Positions 38,304-50,712 are shown, counted from the stretch's first letter. The stretch: 64,000 bases of DNA from Mesorhizobium ciceri biovar biserrulae WSM1271 (GCF_000185905.1 NC_014923.1:1178001-1242000), one strand, 5' to 3'. The notes: a model not told the origin generated them from the letters alone. A program made the numbers and translations.

Positions 38304-38605
38304 TCCTGACTTTCCTCCCGAACCAATCGCCGGCTTGAAATGCCGGCGGGATCGCGGCGACACGGCCGCGAATTCGGCGGCATTATTACCAGTTCCGCCG
38401 TTACGGCAACATTAGACGTTGGATTCGCGCGGCGGGATGCCGCAGGGGGCTTCTCCAGGGCTGTCAGCACTCGAAGAGGTGCGCTGCTAACTGCATGTTT
38501 TCGCATGCTAAAGCCGGTTCAGATGAAGAAAAAATCAATAGACGGTTAATCAGCGGCGCGCACAATCAGCCGTGGGAGGACAGGCGAATCAACCTGGGGA
38601 CCGTC
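38304..38605. other. Divergent region between acs and usg, 302 bases
   Basis: It must contain the promoters of acs (leftward) and usg (rightward). Notable: a hairpin GCATG-TTTTCG-CATGC around 38493-38508, and an A/T-rich AAAAAATCAATAGACGGTTAA near 38527. An in-frame upstream ATG for usg at 38495 is open but unlikely. No other gene is supported. Confidence 0.45.
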
Positions 38606-38878
38606 ATGCGCGACCATGCCGAAATGGACCTGATGCTCAAAGGCTATGGCTTGACCACTGCCAAGATTCTTTATCACTTTCCCGATCACCCGCATCTGCT
38701 GCAGAGCTTCATCTGGCAGGACTACGATCTCGCGCCGAAGTTTCCGGTGCTGATCAAGTTCATCGAATTCTGGAAGGCCAAGCTGGACGGGCCGCTGCAT
38801 TCGATCAGCTACACCCACCAGAAGCTGATCGCGCCGAATGAATGGCGCAAGGTGGATGGGGAGTTCGTGCTGCATTAG
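38606..38878 (+). CDS. usg: Usg family protein
   Basis: A 90-residue protein from ATG 38606 (GGGGA 5 nt upstream). The sequence MLKGYGLTTAKILYHFPDHP and LLQSFIWQDYDLAPKFPVL matches my memory of the Usg family, a short alphaproteobacterial family once misnamed after aspartate-semialdehyde dehydrogenase neighbours. The role is unknown. An in-frame ATG at 38495 would add 37 residues with little conservation character. A palindromic repeat lies about 45 nt after the stop. Confidence 0.87.
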   Translation: MRDHAEMDLMLKGYGLTTAKILYHFPDHPHLLQSFIWQDYDLAPKFPVLIKFIEFWKAKLDGPLHSISYTHQKLIAPNEWRKVDGEFVLH

Positions 38879-38923
38879 GGACGAGTTTCGCAGCAACGGC
38901 TTCTTGAGGTCGGCGTTCTACGA

Positions 38924-39082
38924 CGCCCCCCTCTGTCCTGCCGGACATCTCCCCCTCAAGTGGGGAGATTGGCAGCTCCACCGACAACGCCGCCCCTTGT
39001 TACGCCTGCGATTGGCGAAAGTCGCCGCGACATCCGATCTCCCCCCTTGAGGGGGAGATCGCCGGCAGGACAGAGGGGGGCG
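38924..39082. repeat. Inverted pair of repeat arms (family 1, copy 2)
   Basis: The left arm 38924-38976 (CGCCCCCCTCTGTCCTGCC...GGAGATTGGCAGC) is the inverse of the right arm 39035-39082 (GATCTCCCCCCTTGAGG...GGACAGAGGGGGGCG). The arms closely match those at 1561-1714, also around a spacer of similar length. It lies between usg and the convergent aldo-keto reductase gene. Confidence 0.9.
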
Positions 39083-39120
39083 CTGGCCCGCGAACCTTGC
39101 GCCATGACGGCCCGATGCGC

Positions 39121-40155
39121 TCAAACCACCGGCGGGTTCAACCGGGCAAAGCCTTCCTGGCGGCGATAGGGGAAGTACGGGTAGGGTGCTGTGACCTCGC
39201 TCGCTGCGTCGAGCTTTTTCACCTGCTCCGGCGTCAAGGTCCAGCCGACGGCGCCGAGGTTCTGGCGCAACTGCTCCTCGTTGCGGGCGCCGATGATGAC
39301 CGACGATACGGTCGGGCGCTGCAGCAGCCAGTTGATGGCGATCTGCGGCACGGTCTTGCCGGTTTCCTCGGCCACGACATCGAGGGCATCCATCACTCGA
39401 TAGAGATGCTCGTCCTCGACCGGCGGACCGAAGCTTGCCGTGTCGTGCAGCCGGCTCTTTTCCGGTAGGGACTGGCCACGGCGGATCTTGCCGGTCAGGC
39501 GGCCCCAGCCAAGCGGGCTCCACACCAATGCACCGACGCCCTGGTCGAGGCCGAGCGGCATCAGCTCCCACTCATAGTCGCGGCCGACCAGCGAATAGTA
39601 GACCTGATGGGCGACATAGCGCGGATAGCCTTGGCTGTCGGCTTGCGCCAACGACTTCATCACTTGCCATCCGGAGAAGTTGGAGACGCCGACATAGCGC
39701 AGCTTGCCGGCACGGATCAGGTTGTCCAGCGTCGACAGCACCTCCTCGATCGGCGTGCCGGCATCGAAGGCGTGTAGCTGCAAAAGGTCGATGTAGTCGG
39801 TGCCGAGGCGCCTCAGCGCATCATCCACGGATCTGATCAGCCGCGAACGTGACGAGCCGTAATCGCCCGGCCCATCGCCCATCGGCAGCGCGGTCTTGGT
39901 CGAGATCAGCACGGCATCGCGGCGGCCTTTTATCGCGTCGCCAAGCACCTGTTCAGAAGCGCCGTTCGAATAGACGTCGGCCGTGTCGAACAAATTGACA
40001 CCGGCCTCCAGGCAGATGTCGATCAGCCGCCGCGCTTCCCTGGCGTCGCTGTTGCCCCAGGCGCCGAACAGCGGGCCGGAACCGCCAAAGGTTCCCGCGC
40101 CGAAGGAGAGTGCGGGCACTTTCAAGCCCGATGCACCGAGACGTCGATAATCCAT
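39121..40155 (-). CDS. Aldo/keto reductase
   Basis: A 344-residue NADPH-dependent (beta/alpha)8 reductase. Visible: MDYRRLGASGLKVPALSFG, the catalytic Asp and Tyr in NLFDTADVYSNGASE, Lys in VLISTKTA, His in DYIDLLQLHAFD, and the cofactor-binding SSVIIGARNEEQL. It resembles AKR subfamilies acting on small aldehydes and sugar derivatives; the substrate is unknown. The MFS gene is 54 nt upstream on the same strand, and together they are divergent from a LysR regulator, suggesting a single regulated unit. Confidence 0.92.
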   Translation of the reverse strand: MDYRRLGASGLKVPALSFGAGTFGGSGPLFGAWGNSDAREARRLIDICLEAGVNLFDTADVYSNGASEQVLGDAIKGRRDAVLISTKTALPMGDGPGDYGSSRSRLIRSVDDALRRLGTDYIDLLQLHAFDAGTPIEEVLSTLDNLIRAGKLRYVGVSNFSGWQVMKSLAQADSQGYPRYVAHQVYYSLVGRDYEWELMPLGLDQGVGALVWSPLGWGRLTGKIRRGQSLPEKSRLHDTASFGPPVEDEHLYRVMDALDVVAEETGKTVPQIAINWLLQRPTVSSVIIGARNEEQLRQNLGAVGWTLTPEQVKKLDAASEVTAPYPYFPYRRQEGFARLNPPVV

Positions 40156-40209
40156 CTTTTTACTCCTGGTGGTATGAAGGGGTGTCGAAAGCGGGTTTGC
40201 AGAGGACGG

Positions 40210-41391
40210 TCACGACCGGATGGAGGCAGGCTCGCCGAGCGCTGGGGTGCGATCGAGACGCAGCGCCAGGCCCGCCACGGCGAGTGCCGTGAGCGGCAGC
40301 AGGGCGGCGACCCAGGTGAGGGAACCCAGACCAAGGCCGTGGGCAATCACCGCGCCGCCAAGCCAGGCGCCTGCGGCGTTGCCGAGATTGAAAGCGGCGA
40401 TGTTGAAGGACGAGGCGAGGCTCTGGCCGGCACCTTGCGCCTTGTCCAGCACCCACATCTGCAGCGGCGCCACGGTAGCAAAGGCGGCGGCACCGAGCAG
40501 GCCGACATAGATGACGGCCATCACCTGGCTGTGGATGGCGAAGGTCATCGTTGCGAGCACCAGGGCCAGCACCACGAGGCTGCCCAGCACGGACGGCACA
40601 AGCCAGCGGTCGGCGACCTTGCCGCCAAGCAAATTGCCGGCGATGAGACCGCCGCCGAAGACGAGCAGGATCGGCGACACGGCTGCTTCCTTGAAGCCGC
40701 TTATCTCGGTCAGCAACGGAGCGATATAAGTGAAGACGGCGAAGACGCCGGCATAGCCGAGCACGGTGGTGGCGAGGCCGAGCAGGACGGGGGTGCGGCG
40801 CAAAACGGCGAGATCGGCGCGCAGGTCGCTCTTTTCGGGCGCCGTCCGGCTGCGTGGCACCAGAGCCAGGATGACGGCGAAGGCGGCCACACCGACCACT
40901 GTCACGGCCCAGAAGGTCGCGCGCCAGCCGAAGGCCTGGCCGAGCCATGTGCCGAAGGGCACGCCGAGGATGTTGGCGATGGTCAGGCCGGTGAACATCA
41001 GCGCGATCGCCGAGGCTTGTCTGTTGGGCGCGACCAAGCCGGTGGCGACCACCGAGCCGACGCCGAAGAAAGTGCCGTGGGCAAAGGCGGTGATGATGCG
41101 GGCGCCCATCAGCGTCCAGTAGTCGGGCGCCAGCGCGCAGGCGAGATTGCCGAGCGTGAAGATCGCCATCAGCGCCAGAAGCACGGTCTTGCGCGGCCAG
41201 TTGCCGGTGGCGATGGTCAGCAAGGGCGCGCCGATGACGACGCCAAGCGCATAGCCCGAAATGAGCTGGCCGGCAGCCGAAATCGAAACGCCGAGATCCT
41301 TGCTGACATCGAGCAGCAGACCCATGATAACAAATTCGGTGACGCCGATGCCGAAGGCACCGGCGGCGAGGGCGTAGAGAGCAAGAGGCAT
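40210..41391 (-). CDS. MFS transporter, arabinose-efflux-like (DHA1)
   Basis: A 393-residue transporter with 12 hydrophobic segments. It opens MPLALYALAAGAFGIGVTEFVIMGLL, the AraJ/NepI-type DHA1 signature, and has the motif A loop TIATGNWPRKTVLL. Position 41391 is taken because upstream in-frame codons to 41508 overlap the regulatory gap and give a non-membrane prefix. Likely exports sugars, nucleosides or toxic compounds. It is first of the MFS-aldo/keto reductase pair and is divergent from LysR. Confidence 0.9.
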   Translation of the reverse strand: MPLALYALAAGAFGIGVTEFVIMGLLLDVSKDLGVSISAAGQLISGYALGVVIGAPLLTIATGNWPRKTVLLALMAIFTLGNLACALAPDYWTLMGARIITAFAHGTFFGVGSVVATGLVAPNRQASAIALMFTGLTIANILGVPFGTWLGQAFGWRATFWAVTVVGVAAFAVILALVPRSRTAPEKSDLRADLAVLRRTPVLLGLATTVLGYAGVFAVFTYIAPLLTEISGFKEAAVSPILLVFGGGLIAGNLLGGKVADRWLVPSVLGSLVVLALVLATMTFAIHSQVMAVIYVGLLGAAAFATVAPLQMWVLDKAQGAGQSLASSFNIAAFNLGNAAGAWLGGAVIAHGLGLGSLTWVAALLPLTALAVAGLALRLDRTPALGEPASIRS

Positions 41392-41488
41392 GGCGGTTTC
41401 CACTTCGATGGCGAAGAGCGCCGTCCCGCGCCCCGACCCCTGAGATCGTGCTTCCCTGCATTGTGAACCAGGCTTGCCTTGGGCATAT

Positions 41489-41499
41489 TTTCTGTGAAA
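41489..41499. promoter_or_regulatory. Candidate LysR-type dyad TTTCTGTGAAA
   Basis: An 11-bp dyad, TTTC-TGT-GAAA, lies 11 nt before the LysR start in the 119-bp divergent gap. It fits the short palindromic core of LysR autoregulatory sites, but is a common pattern. Confidence 0.3.
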
Positions 41500-41510
41500 T
41501 AGATTCATAA

Positions 41511-42419
41511 ATGGCCAGGCCCGACGTCAATCGCTCCGGTGAGATCGAAGTGTTCGTGCGCGTCGTCGAGGAAGGCAGTTTCTCCTCCGCGGCACGCGCG
41601 TTGCGCATGACGCCGTCGGCGGTGAGCAAGCTGATCGCGCGGCTGGAGGCCCGGCTTGGCGCGCGGCTGGTCAGCCGCTCGACGCGAAAGCTGCAACTGA
41701 CGCCGGAAGGCACAGCATTCTACGAGAGCGGCCTGCGCATCCTTGCCGACATGGCGGCAGCCGAGCAGGAGGCAGCGGCCGGTGCTTCACCGCGCGGACG
41801 TGTGCGCATTAACAGCTACGTGCCCTTCGGGGTGCATCGGCTGGTCCCGCTTCTGCCTCGGTTCCTGGAACGCTACCCCGAGATTTCGGTCGATCTGGTG
41901 CTGACCGACAGCGTCGTCGACCTGATGGCGGAGCGCGCCGATGTTGCCATCCGTGCCGGGCCATTGAGTGAGTCACGGCTGGTGGCGCGCAAGCTCGGGC
42001 AAAGCCCGGTGGTCGTTGTTGCAGCACCTTCTTACCTCGAGACGCACGGCATACCGCTGACGCCAGCCGATCTCGACAAACACAACCGCATGGGCTTCGG
42101 CTTCGTCAGGCACCTCGATGGCTGGCCGTTCCTCGACGCGGAAGGCCGCGTCATCATGATTCCGATCACCGGCAACACGCTGGTCAGCGATGGTGAGGCG
42201 ATGCGGCTCATGGCACTGGCGGGCGCGGGCATCGCCCGGCTGGCGCGCTGGCATGTGGCGGAAGACATAGCGGCCGGCAGACTGGCGCCGCTGCTGGAGG
42301 CATTCAATCCGGGTGACGAGGAGCCGACCCACGCCGTCTATGTCGGCCAGGGCCGGCATCTGCCGGCGCGGGTGCGCGCCTTTCTCGATTTTCTGGGCGA
42401 GAGCGTCCGGCTGACCTGA
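41511..42419 (+). CDS. LysR family transcriptional regulator
   Basis: A 302-residue regulator. The winged HTH is in IEVFVRVVEEGSFSSAARALRMTPSAVSKLIARLEARLGARL (about residues 12-55). The effector domain contains LPRFLERYPEISVDLVLTDSVVDLMAERADVAIRAG, typical of the DhfR/PerR-like subgroup. It is divergent from the MFS and aldo-keto reductase genes, which it likely controls. A near-perfect 16-bp palindrome overlaps its stop. Confidence 0.94.
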   Translation: MARPDVNRSGEIEVFVRVVEEGSFSSAARALRMTPSAVSKLIARLEARLGARLVSRSTRKLQLTPEGTAFYESGLRILADMAAAEQEAAAGASPRGRVRINSYVPFGVHRLVPLLPRFLERYPEISVDLVLTDSVVDLMAERADVAIRAGPLSESRLVARKLGQSPVVVVAAPSYLETHGIPLTPADLDKHNRMGFGFVRHLDGWPFLDAEGRVIMIPITGNTLVSDGEAMRLMALAGAGIARLARWHVAEDIAAGRLAPLLEAFNPGDEEPTHAVYVGQGRHLPARVRAFLDFLGESVRLT

Positions 42420-42450
42420 CATCTCCGGAGCCACGGCTCCCGAGATGTCA
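42417..42450. terminator. Long hairpin overlapping the LysR stop
   Basis: TGACATCTC (42417-42425) plus GGAGCC pair with GGCTCC plus GAGATGTCA (ending 42450), with one mismatch and a two-base loop. The stem includes the LysR TGA and faces the convergent aldo-keto reductase gene. There is no T run. Confidence 0.6.
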
Positions 42451-42463
42451 GCGTGGGCTGTAT

Positions 42464-43513
42464 TTATGCTTTCGGCGTGAACGCCGCCGGACGGCGGCCC
42501 GCTGCCTGGCGCTCCAGCATCCAGCCTGGATATTCGGACGGCAGGGCGCTGACCTCGTCGAGACGAACCAGATCGTCGGTGTCGAGCTTCACCTCAGTGG
42601 CGGCAAGGTTCTGTTCAAGCTGCTCCATGCGGCTGGCGCCGATGATGACGCTCATCACGAAGGGCTTGGCCAGGACATAGCCGAGCGCCACCGTGGCGAC
42701 GCTCACATCATGTTTTTTGGCGATGTCGCGCATGACGGCAACGGCCGCCCAGGCGCGGTCCTCATTGACCGGCGGGAAGTTGAAGGACGCGCGGCGGCCT
42801 TCGCCATTGCCGGGTGCGCCGGGACCATATTTGCCGGAGAGCAGGCCACCGGCCATCGGCGACCACACCATCAGGCCGAGCTTCTCCTCATTGAGCAGCG
42901 GCACGATCTCGCGCTCGAGATCGCGGCCGGCGATCGAATAGTAGGACTGCACGGTCTCGAAACGGGCAAAGCCCTTGCGCTCGGCGATGCCGAGCGCCTT
43001 GGCGATGCGCCATGCCGCCCAGTTGGAGACGCCGACATAGCGGACCTTACCGCTGGCAACCAGATCGTCGAGCGCTCGCAGCGTCTCGTCGATCGGCGTC
43101 ACCGTGTCGGTGCCGTGCAACTGGTAGAGATCGATATGGTCGAGCTGCAGCCGCTCCAAGCTGGCATCGACCGAATCCATGATGTGGCCGCGTGACGAGC
43201 CGCGCTGGTTGGGGCCTTCACCCATGGCGCCATGCGTCTTGGTGGCGATGACCACATTCTGCCTGTTGACCTTGAGATCCCTGAGCGACTGGCCGAGCAA
43301 CCGTTCGGATTCGCCAAAGGAGTAGACGTCGGCCGTATCGAAGAAATTGACGCCGGCGGCAAGCGAATGGGCAACGATCTCGTTGACGCCCTTCTGGTCG
43401 AGGCTGGCGATCAGGCCCCATTGGGCATTCTGACCGGCGGCGCCGAAGGTCATGGTGCCGAGGCACAGTTCGGAGACGAACATCCCCGTATTTCCAAGCT
43501 GGTTGTAGCGCAT
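42464..43513 (-). CDS. Aldo/keto reductase, second gene
   Basis: A 349-residue aldo-keto reductase. From ATG 43513 it reads MRYNQLGNTGMFVSELCLGTMTFG, then NFFDTADVYSFGESERLLG (catalytic Asp and Tyr), VVIATKTHG (Lys), LDHIDLYQLHGTD (His) and MSVIIGASRMEQLEQNL. This is an AKR subfamily related to voltage-gated potassium channel beta subunits and YghZ. The frame is open to 43588 but with no added family sequence. It resembles the gene at 39121 only at family level. Single-gene unit; YggS follows upstream. Confidence 0.92.
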   Translation of the reverse strand: MRYNQLGNTGMFVSELCLGTMTFGAAGQNAQWGLIASLDQKGVNEIVAHSLAAGVNFFDTADVYSFGESERLLGQSLRDLKVNRQNVVIATKTHGAMGEGPNQRGSSRGHIMDSVDASLERLQLDHIDLYQLHGTDTVTPIDETLRALDDLVASGKVRYVGVSNWAAWRIAKALGIAERKGFARFETVQSYYSIAGRDLEREIVPLLNEEKLGLMVWSPMAGGLLSGKYGPGAPGNGEGRRASFNFPPVNEDRAWAAVAVMRDIAKKHDVSVATVALGYVLAKPFVMSVIIGASRMEQLEQNLAATEVKLDTDDLVRLDEVSALPSEYPGWMLERQAAGRRPAAFTPKA

Positions 43514-43623
43514 GGTGGCGGCTCCAGAGAGTTTGTGATGACGCAAAGCAAATAGGAACGGTACGTTTCGTTTCCAGTCCTGGAGCAACGAGCCTGTCGG
43601 ATTGGCCCAAACGCCGTTGCGTC

Positions 43624-44286
43624 TCAGCGAGTGCCGAAGATCGCCGAACCGACGCGGACGCTGGTGGCGCCGAAGGCGATTGCTGTTTCGTAGTCGCCGG
43701 ACATGCCCATCGAGAGTTTGGCGACGTTGGCTTCCTTGCTAAGCTTCTCCAACAGCGCAAAATGCGGACCGGGATTCTCGTCGGCCGGCGGGATGCACAT
43801 CAGGCCTTCGATGGCGAGGCCATGCACCTCGCGGCAGCGGGCGACGAAGGCCACGGCGTCGCGGGGCTCGATGCCGGCCTTCTGCGGCTCGGAGCCGGTG
43901 TTGACCTGGACATAGAGTTTTGGCGCGCGGCCCTGTTTGGCGATCTCCTTGGCGAGTTCGGCGGCGATCTTCTCGCGATCGACCGTCTCGATGACGTCGA
44001 ACAGTGCTACCGCTTCCCTAGCCTTGTTGGATTGCAGCGGGCCGATCAGATGCAGTTCGATGTCGGGAAATGCGTCCTTCAGATCAGGCCATTTGGCTTG
44101 CGCCTCCTGCACCCGGTTCTCGCCGAAGACGCGCTGGCCGGCTTCGATGACCGGGCCGATGTCGGCGGCATCAAAGGTCTTTGAGACCGCGACCAGGGTC
44201 ACGGCGCCGGCTTCGCGGCCGGCCTCGCGTTCGGCGGCGGCGATCTTCGCCTTGACCGCGAAAAATTGCTGAACGGCGTCACCCAT
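43624..44286 (-). CDS. YggS-family PLP homeostasis protein
   Basis: A 220-residue PLP-binding protein (PLPBP/YggS). The cofactor Lys is in TLVAVSKTF (about residue 36); GENRVQEAQAKW, HLIGPLQSNK, QVNTGSEPQKAGI, EGLMCIPP and SMGMSGDYETAI are the family blocks. It balances free PLP in the cytosol. ATG 44286 follows AGGA by 7 nt; an in-frame TTG at 44292 adds two residues. It is divergent from leuS. Confidence 0.95.
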   Translation of the reverse strand: MGDAVQQFFAVKAKIAAAEREAGREAGAVTLVAVSKTFDAADIGPVIEAGQRVFGENRVQEAQAKWPDLKDAFPDIELHLIGPLQSNKAREAVALFDVIETVDREKIAAELAKEIAKQGRAPKLYVQVNTGSEPQKAGIEPRDAVAFVARCREVHGLAIEGLMCIPPADENPGPHFALLEKLSKEANVAKLSMGMSGDYETAIAFGATSVRVGSAIFGTR

Positions 44287-44441
44287 ATGCAAATCCTGCT
44301 GTTTTGACCGGCGTTTTTGTCAGACGCGGTACCCATATGGTTGACGGGTTTGCCAAACCATGGTGAACACCCGGACCACATTCCCTGAACTGCCGAGCCG
44401 TCGCCCGCAGTTCGCGCATGCTTTTAAGTGAAAAACGTCCC

Positions 44442-47052
<2,611 letters not shown>

Positions 47053-47066
<14 letters not shown>

Positions 47067-47631
47067 TCGGGAAAAGACAGAGTTGAGCCATTTGCTGCGC
47101 CGCATGGCGCTTGCCGGCCTGATAGGTTCGCTCGCGCTTGTCTCGGCCTGCACGGTGCGGCCGCTCTATTCGAGCGCGCCACTGTCGGGTTCGCAGGCCA
47201 GTGCCAGTGCCGAACTGGCGTTGATCGGCATCAAGCCGGTCAATACGCGTTACGGCCAACAGGTGCGCAACAATCTCATTTTCGGGTTTGGACGAGGCGC
47301 CGGCGAGCCGGCCTCGCCGGCCTATTCGCTCAATCTCGGCGTGACCGAAGCGGTCGAGTCCGCGGCACTTGTGCAGGTCGGAACCGACGAAGACGAGCCG
47401 ACCGCCGGTTCCGTGACGCTGACCGGCAGCTATACGCTGGCCGATGCGAAGACCGGCGTGGTGATCGCATCCGGCAAGCGTTCGATCACCTCGTCCTTCG
47501 ACAGGCCGCGTCAGGAATTCGCCGCATACCGGGCGCAGATCGACGCCGAGAATCGCGCGGCGCGAGAGTTGGCGGAAGCGCTGCAGCTGTCCATTGCCCA
47601 GGACCTTGTCCGGCACGGCAAGACCGGCTAG
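47053..47631 (+). CDS. lptE: LPS assembly lipoprotein LptE
   Basis: A 192-residue lipoprotein that plugs the LptD barrel in the outer membrane. The signal peptide ends LALVSAC with the lipidated Cys at about residue 33 (lipobox VSAC), followed by TVRPLYSS, the typical alphaproteobacterial LptE motif. The start overlaps leuS by 14 nt, the usual order leuS-lptE. In many relatives holA follows; here it does not. It is coupled to leuS. Confidence 0.93.
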
Positions 47632-47942
47632 CGCACCTCATCTGCTTCACGAAAACGGTCTGGCGCCCCAGGCATGACGGGATGATCGTGGGATCATGAC
47701 CAGATTCCCGAACAGAGCCAGATTCTGAACAGAGATTGTCCGAAGAGACCCATCGGCCTGCTATAGCACAGCGAGTAGATCGCGCCACAGCGGTGGGTGC
47801 GGCGAGGCGACGATCGTGCCACGTCGCTCGCAGACTGCCACGAAGATTTTGGCGCTCAGGATCGTCGGCGACCCATCCGGGAAGCAACTGTTAACCACTC
47901 GCTCCCTATTGCTCGGCAGACATTTCACAGTGAGTCTTGAGA
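47632..47942. other. Intergenic region, 311 bases, with a tandem near-repeat
   Basis: Between lptE and ftsK. CAGATTCCCGAACAGAG (47701-47717) is followed at once by CAGATTCTGAACAGAG (47719-47734), a one-off tandem near-repeat. Neither an antisense frame from 47887 nor any other is a credible gene. The expected holA gene is not present. The ftsK promoter should lie here, but no clean boxes were seen. Confidence 0.5.
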
Positions 47943-50624
47943 ATGGAAGCCAAGCGTTTTTCCCGGGTCAATTTGTCGACGGCCGCATCGCCTGATGATC
48001 CCGAGGGGAAGCGCTCCGAGAGCATCGGCGACAGGGGTGGTCAGCGAAGTTCTTCCGCGGCAAGCGACCTTGATCGTCCGGCTCGCAAGGAAACGGCCGG
48101 CCGGCAGCCCGCCACACGCCAGGCCGGCTATTCCGCGCCGGTGGTCGATCTCGGCGGCAACAAGCGGCCCTATATGGAGCCGCGGAGTGGCTCCGACGAC
48201 ACGCCTTCGAAAATCGGCGATATCGAGAGCCCTGCCTGGCAGGAATATTTCTTCCTTGCACCCAACGTGCGTTTTACACGCACGCCGGATTATGAGGCCA
48301 GGAAGCATCATCCGCAGCACGAGCGTGTCGTCGAACACGGCGCGACGCGCCCGGCACAGCAAGCCGTTGCGCAACCCATGGTCGGCAGGGCGTCCTCCGC
48401 GCCCTCGCTCCTGGCATTGCCGGCGTCGGTGAAAAGCCCTGCCTCCCAGCCGCAGACCGGGCACGCCACGCAAGGGCCACTGCCGCCGGCTGCTGCTTTT
48501 GTCCCGTCCGTGCGCGCCAGGGAGAAGGTGCCAGCCGTTGCGCCGGTGCCGCCGAGGACGGTCGCAACGGGACGGGCATCCGCGCGTGCGTCCGTTGCTC
48601 CGGGCGCCCCGACCAAAACCGAAAGGCAGCGCTGGCCCTATCTTTCGGATCATGCCTTCTTCGAGGCTATGGCACCCTATCTGGTCGACGTTTCGCCGTC
48701 GGCCCGGCAAACCGGTTCAGCGTCGCCTGCGCCGCTCGCCGCAGCGCCAGTCACCACCATGCCGATCGACATCCGCCCGACGACAGGGACCGATGCCACC
48801 GCCTTGTTTCGTGTCATCGACTGCCTGCCGGGCCAGGCCTTGAAGCCGTTGCCGGATGTTTGGCCGGCCAATTCGAACCAGGCCGTCGCCCAACCTGACG
48901 TGCCGGCGAGCAATGCGCTGTCGCCGGTCCAGCCTGTCATAATTCCAGCCGCCAAAAGCGATGCCGTTTCCGCGCCGGCCGCGCCAAATGCGAACGTCCC
49001 TGCCAAGGCCGTTGGCGCCCGCTCTGCACGCTTGCCTGGGGCTGGAAAGGTGGTGCTGTCAACCGCGGGCGATCCCTACGAGCTTCCCTCGGAAGAGCTG
49101 TTGCAGCAGCCACCGGAGGGACAAGGTTTCTACATGTCGCAGGAGCGGCTCGAGCAGAACGCGGATCTGCTGGAAAGCGTGCTCGAAGACTTCGGCGTGC
49201 GTGGCGAGATCATTCATGTTCGTCCCGGCCCGGTCGTCACGCTCTATGAGTTCGAACCGGCGCCGGGCGTCAAATCTTCTCGCGTCATCGGGCTTGCCGA
49301 CGATATCGCCCGCTCCATGTCGGCGATTTCGGCGCGCGTCGCCGTCGTGCCCGGCCGCAACGTCATCGGCATCGAGCTCCCGAACGAGATGCGCGAAACC
49401 GTCTATTTCCGGGAGCTGATCGAATCGGAGGGCTTCCGCAAGACGAGCTGCAAGCTGGCGCTGTGTCTCGGCAAGACGATCGGCGGCGAGCCTGTCATTG
49501 CCGAGCTGGCGAAGATGCCGCATTTGCTCGTTGCAGGAACCACCGGCTCCGGCAAGTCGGTTGCCATAAACACCATGATCCTGTCGTTGCTCTATCGGCT
49601 GAAGCCGGAAGAATGCCGGCTGATCATGGTCGATCCCAAGATGCTCGAGCTGTCCGTCTATGACGGCATTCCGCATCTGCTGACGCCCGTCGTCACCGAT
49701 CCCAAAAAAGCCGTCACCGCGCTGAAATGGGCGGTGCGCGAGATGGAGGACCGGTATCGCAAGATGGCCAGGCTCGGCGTGCGCAACATCGATGGCTACA
49801 ACGAGCGCGCCGCCGCTGCCCGCGACAAGGGCGAAACCGTCGTCATGACGGTGCAGACCGGCTTCGAAAAGGGCACCGGCGAGCCGCTTTTCGAACAGCA
49901 GGAAATCGACCTCGCGCCGATGCCCTACATCGTCGTCATCGTCGACGAGATGGCCGACCTGATGATGGTCGCCGGCAAGGAGATCGAAGGCGCGATCCAA
50001 CGTCTGGCGCAGATGGCACGCGCTGCCGGTATTCACCTGATCATGGCAACGCAGCGCCCCTCGGTCGACGTCATCACGGGTACGATCAAGGCCAATTTCC
50101 CAACCCGGATTTCCTTCCAGGTGACATCCAAGATCGACAGCCGCACCATCCTGGGCGAGCAGGGCGCCGAGCAGCTGCTTGGCCAGGGCGACATGCTGCA
50201 CATGATGGGTGGGGGACGCATTTCCCGCGTGCACGGTCCCTTTGTCTCCGACGCGGAGGTCGAGCATGTGGTCGCGCATCTGAAGGTACAGGGCCGCCCC
50301 GAATATCTGGAAACCGTGACGGCCGACGAGGATGAGGAAGAGGAGGAAGACGACCAGGGCGCGGTCTTCGACAAGGGATCGGTTGCAGCCGAAGACAGCG
50401 ATGCCATCTACGACGAGGCGGTCAAGGTGGTGGTGCGCGACAAGAAGTGTTCGACCTCCTACATCCAGCGCCGTCTCGGCATAGGCTACAACCGCGCCGC
50501 GTCGCTGGTCGAGCGTATGGAAAAGGAAGGCTTGGTCGGCACACCCAACCATGTCGGCAAACGCGAAATCATCATGGGCCGGCGCCAGCCGGCGAGCCCG
50601 CCCGAGGATGACGGGGCGGATTGA
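47943..50624 (+). CDS. ftsK: FtsK/SpoIIIE-type DNA translocase without membrane segments
   Basis: An 893-residue translocase from ATG 47943 (TTG 47937 in frame). Residues 1-370 are a Pro/Ala/Ser-rich, low-complexity linker with no hydrophobic helices, in contrast to usual FtsK, which has four. The motor follows: [18 protein letters not shown] alpha domain, Walker A GTTGSGKS at 532-539, Walker [13 protein letters not shown] at about 663-674. The gamma winged-helix end, [20 protein letters not shown], reads KOPS-like polarity signals. A very acidic stretch ([10 protein letters not shown]) separates motor and gamma. A canonical FtsK may be encoded elsewhere. A strong terminator follows. Confidence 0.92.
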   Translation: MEAKRFSRVNLSTAASPDDPEGKRSESIGDRGGQRSSSAASDLDRPARKETAGRQPATRQAGYSAPVVDLGGNKRPYMEPRSGSDDTPSKIGDIESPAWQEYFFLAPNVRFTRTPDYEARKHHPQHERVVEHGATRPAQQAVAQPMVGRASSAPSLLALPASVKSPASQPQTGHATQGPLPPAAAFVPSVRAREKVPAVAPVPPRTVATGRASARASVAPGAPTKTERQRWPYLSDHAFFEAMAPYLVDVSPSARQTGSASPAPLAAAPVTTMPIDIRPTTGTDATALFRVIDCLPGQALKPLPDVWPANSNQAVAQPDVPASNALSPVQPVIIPAAKSDAVSAPAAPNANVPAKAVGARSARLPGAGKVVLSTAGDPYELPSEELLQQPPEGQGFYMSQERLEQNADLLESVLEDFGVRGEIIHVRPGPVVTLYEFEPAPGVKSSRVIGLADDIARSMSAISARVAVVPGRNVIGIELPNEMRETVYFRELIESEGFRKTSCKLALCLGKTIGGEPVIAELAKMPHLLVAGTTGSGKSVAINTMILSLLYRLKPEECRLIMVDPKMLELSVYDGIPHLLTPVVTDPKKAVTALKWAVREMEDRYRKMARLGVRNIDGYNERAAAARDKGETVVMTVQTGFEKGTGEPLFEQQEIDLAPMPYIVVIVDEMADLMMVAGKEIEGAIQRLAQMARAAGIHLIMATQRPSVDVITGTIKANFPTRISFQVTSKIDSRTILGEQGAEQLLGQGDMLHMMGGGRISRVHGPFVSDAEVEHVVAHLKVQGRPEYLETVTADEDEEEEEDDQGAVFDKGSVAAEDSDAIYDEAVKVVVRDKKCSTSYIQRRLGIGYNRAASLVERMEKEGLVGTPNHVGKREIIMGRRQPASPPEDDGAD

Positions 50625-50648
50625 GCGGCAGTCTGCTTGGAGCGCACA

Positions 50649-50678
50649 TGAAAAAGGCCGGTTGCCCGGCCTTTTTCA
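50649..50678. terminator. Perfect bidirectional terminator after ftsK
   Basis: TGAAAAAGGCCGG (50649-50661) pairs perfectly with CCGGCCTTTTTCA (50666-50678) around TTGC. The T/A runs flank the GC stem on both strands, so it can end both ftsK and the convergent fsa transcripts. Confidence 0.92.
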
Positions 50679-50712
50679 TCACAAACGAATTGGCTTCAGC
50701 CGATCACCATCG

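Noticed and set aside
44418..44441. Leucine-rich leader peptide for leuS (MLLSEKRP)
   Set aside because: It is in frame with leuS and merely an alternative start; no stop, hairpin or attenuator follows.
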